Source of the DNA: Bradyrhizobium manausense
GTDB lineage: Bacteria; Pseudomonadota; Alphaproteobacteria; Rhizobiales; Xanthobacteraceae
DNA: 64,000 nt
NCBI RefSeq assembly: GCF_018130615.1
Contig: NZ_JAFCKB010000022.1
Coordinates: 1 to 64,000 of the forward strand
Direction: 5' to 3'
How positions within the stretch are numbered: position 1 is the first letter of the stretch; each line of letters starts with the position of its first letter. Of this stretch, positions 54,670-64,000 are shown one piece after another. The translations under genes were made by a program, and so were the position numbers. The notes beneath the pieces were generated by a model. It was not told the DNA's origin. It saw only the letters and a list, made by a program, of their open reading frames with translations, and did not search any database.

Positions 54670-55854
54670 TCAGATCGGCTTGATCAGCTTGAAGTCGAGG
54701 CCATCGGCTTCGGCGAGATGCATCGGCATCCGCGCGCGCCCATCACGAACGGTGACCGTTCCGCGAGCGCCGCTGTAGACGATGTTGCGGCCGGCTGCGA
54801 GCATCGGCCCCATCGCCAATGTGCCGGCCTTGTTGGCAACCGCTTCGAGGAAACGCATGCCTTCGTAGCTGGACTGGCCAACCGAGCCGATCGGCGGTGC
54901 ATTCGGTCCGAACATCGTGCGATAGCGGCTCTGGAAGTCGTCATTGGCCCGCGCGCCGGTGCCGGTGAAATAGCCGGAGGCGCAGAACATGTTCTCGCTG
55001 TTGTCGGCGCCGATGCCGAGCAGCACAGTGTCGTCCATGGCGCCGGCAAGCCGCAGCGTGGTGGCAGCCAAGCCGCATTCGCCGAAGGCGCGATTGAAGG
55101 TGCTGCTGTCGGTGCCGATCAGCGAGATCAGCACCACGTCAGGCCGCGCGGCGCGGATGCGCGCCAGGTGCGGCTCATGGTTGTCCTCGCCGAGGGGAAC
55201 GAACTCCTCGCCGACGACGTGTCCGCCGGTTTCCTTGATGTAGTTCTTCACGGCACGGTGCGACTGCCAGGGCCAGACGTAATCGCTGCCGATCAGGTAC
55301 CAGCGCTGCGCTTTCTTCACGTCGGCCAGCCAGTGGATCGACGGCCGGCTCTGCCAGCGTGGCGTCTCGCCGATCGCCATCACGCCCGGCGTGCGCTCGC
55401 CGCCCTCATAGACCGGGGTGTAGATGTAGGGGATACGATGGCGCGTGGTGATATCGCGCAGGGCAACACGGACCGCGCTGGTGTGCAAGCCCAGGATCAG
55501 ATCGACCTCGTCGAAGGCAATCGCCTGCTCCGCGCGGCTCAGGACCTCGTCGAGCGGCCCACCAGCGTCATAGACGGAAAATTCGATCTCGCGGCCGAGG
55601 ATACCGCCGCGCTTGTTGATCTCGGCGACCGCGAGCTGCGCGCTGTTGGTCGCGCAGGGCCCCCAGATCCCGGGCGAACCGGTGCAGCAGATGAAGCCCC
55701 CGACGCGCAACTTGTTCGGGCCACGACGCCTGAGAAAGGCCTGATCGGCAGGCGACAGCGCGCCATCAGCCGCCGATGACGACAGATTCCTGAACAGCAA
55801 GGACGGCGGCAACGCCAGACCGCCGTGAGCCGGGAAGTTTACCGTCGCGCGCAC
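54670..55854 (-). CDS. AmiC-like amide-binding protein without signal peptide
   Basis: A 394-residue protein of the type I periplasmic-binding fold, closest in wording to AmiC/FmdD: 'YTPVYEGGERTPGVMAIGE', 'LIGSDYVWPWQSHRAVKNYI' and 'ARPDVVLISLIGTDSSTFNR'. The start is GTG 55854, with CAGGAG upstream; no hydrophobic signal sequence or twin Arg motif follows, so it is probably cytosolic. Pseudomonas AmiC is a cytosolic amide sensor, which makes a sensor role attractive here; a longer upstream start would not create a clear signal peptide either. It is the first gene of the operon, divergent from the MarR gene. Confidence 0.82.
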   Translation of the reverse strand: MRATVNFPAHGGLALPPSLLFRNLSSSAADGALSPADQAFLRRRGPNKLRVGGFICCTGSPGIWGPCATNSAQLAVAEINKRGGILGREIEFSVYDAGGPLDEVLSRAEQAIAFDEVDLILGLHTSAVRVALRDITTRHRIPYIYTPVYEGGERTPGVMAIGETPRWQSRPSIHWLADVKKAQRWYLIGSDYVWPWQSHRAVKNYIKETGGHVVGEEFVPLGEDNHEPHLARIRAARPDVVLISLIGTDSSTFNRAFGECGLAATTLRLAGAMDDTVLLGIGADNSENMFCASGYFTGTGARANDDFQSRYRTMFGPNAPPIGSVGQSSYEGMRFLEAVANKAGTLAMGPMLAAGRNIVYSGARGTVTVRDGRARMPMHLAEADGLDFKLIKPI

Positions 55855-55950
55855 GCCAACTCCTGTCTGGCACCAGACCTGAAAGCACATTGAGCAGGCG
55901 GCCGCGGCATCCGCCCTTTTGTTGGGCAATGATCCTATTTTGAAAATATT

Positions 55951-55962
55951 GAATATTCAACA
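55951..55962. promoter_or_regulatory. Perfect 12-bp palindrome between amide operon and MarR gene
   Basis: TTGAATATTCAA lies in an AT-rich stretch within the 155-base divergent gap, with a further TTGAA a few bases to each side. Twofold symmetric AT-rich sites of this size are typical MarR operators. It is 96 bases from the operon start and 47 from the MarR start. Confidence 0.6.
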
Positions 55963-56009
55963 ATTGAAGTGCATATAGATGCAGCATTGATTGCAAGACA
56001 TTCACTCAT

Positions 56010-56468
56010 TTGGGTCAAGACGAAGCCTTAGCCGTGGCAAAATCGAACGCTCCCATCACCGAACACCTCGCCTACCTGCTCGCGCAAGCCAACCGGGAGA
56101 TCAACCGGCAACTCGAACTGCGGTTGAGCAAGGAGGGAGTTCCCGTCGAGCAATGGCGAATCCTGAAGGTGCTGTCGGACGGCGACGGCCATTCGATGGG
56201 CGAGCTTGCGGATGCGGTGCTGCTCAACCATCCGACGCTGACCAAGATGATCGACCGCATGGTCTCCGACACGCTGGTCTATCGCGTGCAGGACCCCAAC
56301 GACCGCCGCAAGGTGCTGATGTTCATCTCCGACCGCGGCAAGGTGCTGTGCAAGAAGCTCAACTCGCTCGCAGTCGATCAGGAGGAACACATCCTGGAAA
56401 GCTACGGCGACAAGTCGACGAGCGAATTGAAGCGGCTGCTGGAGAGCTTGATCGACAGCTCGAATTGA
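56010..56468 (+). CDS. MarR family transcriptional regulator
   Basis: A 152-residue winged-helix protein. The recognition region 'GHSMGELADAVLLNHPTLTK' is followed by the wing 'RVQDPNDRRKVLMFISDRGK', with the DxRxxxxxxT/S-like pattern of MarR. The start is uncertain: TTG 56010 or GTG 56034. It is divergent from the amide operon with a palindrome in between, so it is the obvious candidate repressor of that operon; ligands of MarR proteins are often small aromatic compounds, here perhaps the amide or its acid. Confidence 0.9.
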   Translation: MGQDEALAVAKSNAPITEHLAYLLAQANREINRQLELRLSKEGVPVEQWRILKVLSDGDGHSMGELADAVLLNHPTLTKMIDRMVSDTLVYRVQDPNDRRKVLMFISDRGKVLCKKLNSLAVDQEEHILESYGDKSTSELKRLLESLIDSSN

Positions 56469-56744
56469 GACGGCATCGCACGACGGAGCGTGCGTCCGGC
56501 GAGTCGACACCGACGCAATTTCAATTGGCCTTTCGGGCCCCTTCCAGACGACAGCCGGCTGATATAAAGTTGCCTTCAGCCGCCATGGGGCAGTGCCGAA
56601 GGCCCGGAACATTGTTAGCGGCGATTTGCCCACGGCGGGGCTTGCAATCCTTCATCGATGATTTTTGAGCCGACGCTTTTTCATCGCGTCGGAAGGACAG
56701 CATACATTCCAGTCATCCCTCGCTCATCGAGAGGAGAAGTCATT

Positions 56745-57080
56745 ATGCATTTCTGTATGACAGGACAGTACACGCCAAAATCGCTCAACAGCATCATGGA
56801 GAATCCCAAGACCAATCGCTACGAGGCGGCCAAGGCTCTGATCGAAGCTGCAGGCGGCAAACTGATTTCAATGTACAGCACGGCTGCCGAAGGGCCCGGC
56901 GTGCTGGTCATCTTCGACGTGCCCGACCCCAGTGCCGCACCGGCGATATCCGGCACCGTGGTGGCGTCTGGCGCCATCCACCATGTGAACCTCATGCGTC
57001 TGTGGACGCAGGATGAAATCACCAAGGTCCGGCAAATGGCGAGCGAGTTGCGGGGCAAGTATCGGCCGCCCGGCAGCTAG
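56745..57080 (+). CDS. GYD domain protein
   Basis: A 111-residue protein beginning 'MHFCMTGQYTPKSLNSIMEN', a form of the GYD (ferredoxin-like fold) family, with 'EAAGGKLISMYSTAAEGPGV' in place of the usual 'GYD' strand. No known activity. A good ribosome site (GAGAGGAGAAG) precedes ATG 56745. It lies 276 bases after marR, so it is likely transcribed from its own promoter. Confidence 0.82.
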   Translation: MHFCMTGQYTPKSLNSIMENPKTNRYEAAKALIEAAGGKLISMYSTAAEGPGVLVIFDVPDPSAAPAISGTVVASGAIHHVNLMRLWTQDEITKVRQMASELRGKYRPPGS

Positions 57081-57164
57081 AGCCGCACATGCACTCTTAG
57101 GGGGACGCAACGGATGCCCCGGCTCAATCGAGCTGGGGCATCGCGCCGAGACAAGCGTTCGCCG

Positions 57165-60005
<2,841 letters not shown>

Positions 60006-60357
60006 GCCTAGTTCCTGTGTTCGCGATTTAACCGCGTTGCAGCCAAGAAGTTGTCACCCGCCGGCCTATCAACTCACCGTGACGCCTTATGGCGCCAGAG
60101 CCCGGACTGCGGGGGGTCATCCGCCATATGGGTGGGAATTGGGCTAGTCTGGGTTCAACGGCCAAAAACGCAGCAATATAAACGCCATCGCCATGGTCGC
60201 GACCGGGCAGAGATATGGCCCGGTCAGGGCCTTGTCAACGGCGGGCGCATTGCGGCTAATTCATCATTTTGACAGACTTTTCGCGTTGCCAAGCCCCTGT
60301 GATTGGGCGAGTGTCCGCCCCGCTCGAGCAGCCCCTGCTTCAACATAAGGATTTTCC
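60006..60357. other. Divergent intergenic region between secA and the parvulin gene
   Basis: No gene is seen in these 352 bases. A TTGACA at 60270 lies 88 bases before the parvulin ATG but has no convincing -10 partner at the right distance. No strong hairpin or repeat is present except TATGGCCCGG/CCGGGCAGAG-like short dyads near 60210. Confidence 0.4.
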
Positions 60358-61278
60358 ATGACCACCTCGTTCCCGGTAACCACCGGCCAGCGTTTTCGCC
60401 ATGCGTCCGCCCTGGCTGGCTCCCTGGCCCTGGCGCTGCTCCTGGCGTTCGCGGGCCCGCTCCGGGCGGCCGACGATCCCGTTCTGGCCAAGGTCAATGG
60501 CGCTGAAATCAAGAAGAGCGACGTCACCATGGCCGAGGAGGAGCTCGGACCGAGCCTCGCCCAGATGGATCCGGCGACCAAGGACGAGAACGTCCTGTCC
60601 TTCCTGATCGACATGAAGATCGTGGCCAAGGCCGCCGAGGACAAGAAGGTCGCCGACGGCGAGGAGTTCAAGAAGCGGATGGCGTTCGCCCGCAACCGCC
60701 TGCTGATGGACAGCCTGCTGGCCCAAGAGGGCAAGGCGGCGACCAACGACGACGCCATGAAGAAGGTCTATGAGGAGGCCTCCAAGCAGATCACCGGTGA
60801 GCAGGAAGTGCGCGCCCGCCACATTCTGGTCGAGACCGAGGACGAGGCCAAGGCGGTCAAGGCCGAGCTCGACAAGGGCGCCGATTTCGCCGAGCTCGCC
60901 AAGAAGAAGTCCAAGGATCCGGGCTCCGCCGACGGCGGCGACCTCGGCTTCTTCACCAAGGAGCAGATGGTGCCGGAATTCTCGGCCGTCGCGTTCTCGC
61001 TGGAGCCGGGCAAGATCTCCGACCCCGTGAAGTCGCAGTTCGGCTGGCACGTCATCAAGGTCGAGGAAAAGCGCAACCGCAAGGCGCCTGACTTCGAGCA
61101 GGTCAAGGCTCAGATCGAGCAGTACGTCACTCGCAAGGCCCAGGCCGACTACGTCGCCAAGCTCCGCGCCGAGGCCAAGGTCGAGCGGACGGACCAGGCG
61201 GACGCATCCAAAGACGCCAAGCCGGCCGACGCGGCGAAGCCCGCCGACAGCAAGATGGCGCCCCCGGCCAAGAAGTAA
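60358..61278 (+). CDS. Peptidyl-prolyl cis-trans isomerase, parvulin type
   Basis: A 306-residue exported chaperone/isomerase. The signal peptide covers residues 1-37 ('LAGSLALALLLAFAGPLRAA'). A SurA/PrsA-like N-terminal helical region ('VLAKVNGAEIKKSDV') is followed by a rotamase domain beginning 'VRARHILVETEDEAKAVKAE' and including 'DLGFFTKEQMVPEFSAVAFS'. It assists folding of secreted proteins in the periplasm. The final 35 residues are Lys/Ala/Asp-rich. It is adjacent to secA, but divergent. A good ribosome site (AAGGA) precedes the ATG. Confidence 0.93.
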   Translation: MTTSFPVTTGQRFRHASALAGSLALALLLAFAGPLRAADDPVLAKVNGAEIKKSDVTMAEEELGPSLAQMDPATKDENVLSFLIDMKIVAKAAEDKKVADGEEFKKRMAFARNRLLMDSLLAQEGKAATNDDAMKKVYEEASKQITGEQEVRARHILVETEDEAKAVKAELDKGADFAELAKKKSKDPGSADGGDLGFFTKEQMVPEFSAVAFSLEPGKISDPVKSQFGWHVIKVEEKRNRKAPDFEQVKAQIEQYVTRKAQADYVAKLRAEAKVERTDQADASKDAKPADAAKPADSKMAPPAKK

Positions 61279-61381
61279 GAATTTGCTGTCACTTCGGTGA
61301 CGTGAAGAGTATCTAAAGTTTCCTGATGCCCGGCCTCGTGCCGGGCATCTGCATATCCAGACCCCACCAAGGCGCCCCGCG

Positions 61382-62623
61382 ATGTCCTCCTCCGTCTCTC
61401 CCCTCGCTCCCAAAAACGTTCCCGACATGCCCGTGATCGCGGGCGTCCGTCTCGCGACGGCCGAGGCCGGCATCCGCTACAAGAACCGCACCGACGTGCT
61501 GCTGGCGATCATGGACAAGGGCACCGCAGTCGCCGGCGTCTTCACCAAGTCGAAGTGCCCGTCCGCGCCGGTGGAATGGTGCCGCGCCAAGTTGAAGGGC
61601 GGCAAAGCCCGCGCGCTGGTGGTCAATTCGGGCAATGCCAATGCCTTCACCGGCAAGACCGGCCGCAGCTCCACCGCGCTGACCGCGAAGATCGCGGCCA
61701 AGGCCGTCGGCTGCAGCGAGAGCGAGATCTTCCTGGCCTCGACCGGCGTGATCGGCGAACCGCTGGATGCCACCAAATTCGACGGCGTGCTCGGCCGCCT
61801 CGCCGAGCCCGGCGAGCCCGGCGACTACCTCGCCGCCGCCAAGGCGATCATGACCACCGACACCTTCCCCAAGGTCGCGACCGCGACCGTGAAGCTCGGC
61901 AAGGCCAGGGTCACCATCAACGGCATGGCCAAGGGCGCCGGCATGATCGCCCCCGACATGGCGACGATGCTGTCCTTCATTTTCACCGACGCGCCGATCG
62001 CGCCCGCCGCGCTGCAGGCGCTGCTCAAGGCCGGCGTCGAGGACACGTTCAACGCGGTCACCATCGATGGCGACACCTCGACCTCGGACACGCTGCTGGC
62101 TTTCGCGACGGGCGCCGCCGCCGAGCACGGCGCACCGAAGATCAGCCGCGCCAGCGATCCGCGCCTGAAGGCCTTCACCAAGGCGTTCAACCAGATACTC
62201 GCCAATCTCTCCGAGCAGGTCGCCCGCGACGGCGAAGGCGCGCGCAAGCTGGTCGAGATCACCGTCGAGGGCGCCAAGACCAAGGCCTCCGCACGCAAGA
62301 TCGCGATGTCGATTGCGAACTCGCCGCTGGTGAAGACTGCCATCGCCGGCGAGGACGCCAATTGGGGCCGCGTGGTGATGGCGGTCGGCAAGGCCGGCGA
62401 GCCGGCCGATCGCGACAAGCTCTCGATCTCCTTCAACGGCATCCGCGTCGCCAAGAACGGCGCGCGCGATCCGTCCTATGACGAGGCGCAGGTGTCGGAA
62501 GCGATGAAGGCGCCGGAGATCGCGATCAAGGTCGCGCTCGGCCTCGGCAAGGGCCGCGACCGCGTGCTGACCTGCGACCTCACCAAGGAATATGTCGCGA
62601 TCAATGGGGATTATCGGTCCTAG
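61382..62623 (+). CDS. argJ: Bifunctional ornithine acetyltransferase/N-acetylglutamate synthase
   Basis: A 413-residue ArgJ that transfers acetyl from N-acetylornithine to glutamate in arginine synthesis and, in the bifunctional form, also uses acetyl-CoA. The autocleavage site is Ala-Thr in '[20 protein letters not shown]', with Thr195 the nucleophile of the beta chain. Oxyanion threonines are in '[13 protein letters not shown]'. The C-terminus '[10 protein letters not shown]' is typical. It is followed after 3 bases by mutT, so the two form a unit. Confidence 0.96.
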   Translation: MSSSVSPLAPKNVPDMPVIAGVRLATAEAGIRYKNRTDVLLAIMDKGTAVAGVFTKSKCPSAPVEWCRAKLKGGKARALVVNSGNANAFTGKTGRSSTALTAKIAAKAVGCSESEIFLASTGVIGEPLDATKFDGVLGRLAEPGEPGDYLAAAKAIMTTDTFPKVATATVKLGKARVTINGMAKGAGMIAPDMATMLSFIFTDAPIAPAALQALLKAGVEDTFNAVTIDGDTSTSDTLLAFATGAAAEHGAPKISRASDPRLKAFTKAFNQILANLSEQVARDGEGARKLVEITVEGAKTKASARKIAMSIANSPLVKTAIAGEDANWGRVVMAVGKAGEPADRDKLSISFNGIRVAKNGARDPSYDEAQVSEAMKAPEIAIKVALGLGKGRDRVLTCDLTKEYVAINGDYRS

Positions 62624-62626
62624 GAC

Positions 62627-63037
62627 ATGGCCGACCTGAAGCTGACATTGGTGGTGGCGTGCGCGCTGGTCGACGCCGACAAGCGCGTCCTGATCGCGCA
62701 ACGCCCGGAGGGCAAGACGCTCGCCGGCCTCTGGGAATTTCCCGGCGGCAAGTGTGAGCCCGGTGAGCGGCCGGAGCAGAGCCTGATCCGCGAGCTCCAC
62801 GAGGAGCTCGGCATCACCGTCGCCGAACCGTGCCTGGCGCCGCTGACCTTTGCGAGCTACGGCTATGAGACCTTTCATCTGTTGATGCCGCTCTACATCT
62901 GCCGGCGCTGGGAAGGGATCGTCGAAGCCCGCGAAGGCCAGACCCTGGCCTGGGTCCGCGCCAACAAGCTACGCGACTATCCGATGCCGCCGGCGGACAT
63001 TCCGTTGATCCCGCATTTGATTGATTTACTGATGTGA
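62627..63037 (+). CDS. mutT: 8-oxo-dGTP diphosphatase, MutT/Nudix family
   Basis: A 136-residue Nudix hydrolase that cleans 8-oxo-dGTP from the nucleotide pool. The Nudix box is complete: 'GGKCEPGERPEQSLIRELHE' then 'ELGI'. 'LIAQRPEGKTLAGLWEFPGG' is the usual MutT opening. The ATG follows the argJ stop by 3 bases. Members of this clade are commonly linked to argJ in alphaproteobacteria. Confidence 0.92.
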   Translation: MADLKLTLVVACALVDADKRVLIAQRPEGKTLAGLWEFPGGKCEPGERPEQSLIRELHEELGITVAEPCLAPLTFASYGYETFHLLMPLYICRRWEGIVEAREGQTLAWVRANKLRDYPMPPADIPLIPHLIDLLM

Positions 63038-63064
63038 GACCGAGACAGTCGTTACGCCCTCGGC

Positions 63065-63193
63065 GTCATGCCCGGGCTTGTCCGGCTTGTCCCGGGCATT
63101 CACGATCTACGTGCTGAACTGAAAGACGTGGATGGCCGGGTCAGAGGCGAGCGGAAGCGACGCCGTCCTTCAGACGGCTATGCCCGGCCATGA
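63065..63193. repeat. REP-like repeat GTCATGCCCGGGC...GCCCGGCCATGAC
   Basis: The ends GTCATGCCCGGGC and TGCCCGGCCATGAC are inverted, with an inner CCGGGCATTC/GGATGGCCGG pair and ACGGCTATG. It lies between the convergent mutT and methyltransferase genes and runs up to 14 bases from the latter's stop. Confidence 0.75.
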
Positions 63194-63206
63194 CGAAGGA
63201 GAGAGC

Positions 63207-64000
63207 CTACGTCTCTCCCGCCTTCTTCACCGCTTCCGCCAGGCTCGCTTTCGCCGAACCCGGCTTCAGCGGCTGCTGCTGGCTTGCATGCGGCGCCCAG
63301 CCCGAGAGCCAGATGATGTCGAACGTCGCGCGGATGCGGCCGTCGGCATCGGCAAACCGCTCGGCATAGATTTCGGCCATGCGCAGCAGCGTCGCGCGCC
63401 GGCTCGGCGTGCGGCGCCGCTCGATCAGCACATTGGCCGCGCCCATGCGGCGGAGATCCTGCATCAGGGCGAACGCGTTGCCATAGCGCACCACCACGCG
63501 ATCGACGTCGGTGACTGGCAGCGCAAAACCCGCCCGCTGCAACAGCGCGCCGACGTCGCGCAAATCGGCGAACGGCGCCACGCGGGGCGACACGCCGCCC
63601 TCGCATTCGGCTTCCGCCGCGGCAAAGGCCTGGCGCAGCTCGGTGAGGCTGTCGCCGCCGATCATCGCGGCGAGCAGCAGACCATCGGGCCTCAGTGCAC
63701 GGCGAATCTGCGCGAGCACGCCCGGAAGATCGTTGACGAATTGCAACGCCAGCGCCGAGACGACGAGATCGAGACTGTCCGCAGCGAAGGGCAATGTCTC
63801 CGAGCCCGCTGCATCGAGCGCAATCCGCTGGATGGAGGGCAACCGCGCGCGCAGTCCTGCGAGCCCCTCACCCGGGGTCCAGAGATCGGCCGGCGCATGA
63901 AATTCGCGCATCACCGCGGCCAGCCGGTCGGACATGTCCTCAGCGGCCCGGTCGAGCAGGAAGGAGACCGGCCCCTGCGCCTGGGCACGGTGCTGCCGAA
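63207..64000 (-). CDS. SAM-dependent methyltransferase (partial, 5' end beyond the window)
   Basis: A class I methyltransferase whose start lies beyond the right edge: the frame stays open from the internal ATG 63935 to the window end, reading 'RQHRAQAQGPVSFLLDRAAED', which is the typical N-terminal stretch of the NDUFAF5/BioC-like family. Visible parts include 'LPFAADSLDLVVSALALQFV' and 'LRPDGLLLAAMIGGDSLTEL'. The NDUFAF5 group hydroxylates an arginine of complex I in mitochondria; the bacterial role is not settled. The SAM-binding glycine motif is degenerate. Confidence 0.85.
   Translation of the reverse strand, partial: RQHRAQAQGPVSFLLDRAAEDMSDRLAAVMREFHAPADLWTPGEGLAGLRARLPSIQRIALDAAGSETLPFAADSLDLVVSALALQFVNDLPGVLAQIRRALRPDGLLLAAMIGGDSLTELRQAFAAAEAECEGGVSPRVAPFADLRDVGALLQRAGFALPVTDVDRVVVRYGNAFALMQDLRRMGAANVLIERRRTPSRRATLLRMAEIYAERFADADGRIRATFDIIWLSGWAPHASQQQPLKPGSAKASLAEAVKKAGET

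Overview
This is a GC-rich chromosomal segment from an alphaproteobacterium, most likely Bradyrhizobium or a close relative (Nitrobacteraceae, Hyphomicrobiales). The reasons are the protein sequences (CobS/CobT cobaltochelatase, CarD with an Ala/Lys-rich arm, RegB/RegA-type redox pair, branched-chain-type ABC systems, many crotonase/Liv-type genes), the abundance of GTG/TTG starts and ATGA overlaps, and the many intergenic dyad repeats with GTCGTCC/GGACGAC or GTCATCC ends. No rRNA, tRNA, CRISPR array, transposase or integrase was recognised. Most of the window is ordinary core genome.

Layout, left to right. 0.1-3 kb: a minus-strand set of a periplasmic binding protein, a crotonase and a VOC protein. 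3.3-6.1 kb: SNase-like protein, M48 lipoprotein protease, cytochrome c. 6.1-16.1 kb: MFS transporter divergent from cyoABCD (bo3-type quinol oxidase), SURF1, a RegB-like quinone-motif kinase, a RegA-like regulator and a class III cyclase; a perfect palindrome lies between the MFS gene and cyoA. 16.2-23.8 kb: carD, fdxA, an S4 RNA-binding protein that seems to lack a normal start codon, a SUV3-like RNA helicase, a DUF3108 protein and rpmB with a textbook terminator. 23.9-25.8 kb: an AT-richer island with an OLD-type ATPase/TOPRIM nuclease gene carrying a perfect 26-bp palindrome and followed by a degenerate echo of a DUF2235 gene. 25.8-32.8 kb: small uncharacterised genes, DUF2235, PilZ, an old yellow enzyme, a phytase-like esterase. 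32.8-36 kb: cobS-cobT. 36-43.9 kb: DedA, a divergent pair of citrate-synthase-like genes (one with an N-terminal HTH), DnaJ-domain protein, BolA, CNNM/CorC protein, aroB-aroK. 44-48.2 kb: xerD, accA, an L,D-transpeptidase-like lipoprotein. 48.2-57.1 kb: a seven-gene minus-strand amide uptake and hydrolysis operon (AmiC-like sensor, amidase, Liv/Urt-type ABC transporter) divergent from a MarR regulator, then a GYD protein. 57.1-64 kb: secA, a parvulin isomerase, argJ, mutT, and a methyltransferase cut by the right edge.

Two clusters read as working units. The cyo cluster joins a quinol oxidase, its assembly factor and a two-component system whose sensor carries the quinone-sensing GGxxNPF motif. 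The amide cluster joins uptake, hydrolysis and two candidate sensors (a cytosolic AmiC-like protein and MarR). The best candidates for something undescribed are the OLD island, the amide operon with its operator-like palindrome and amidase leader dyad, and the start-less S4 gene. All calls come from reading the sequence; no database search was run.
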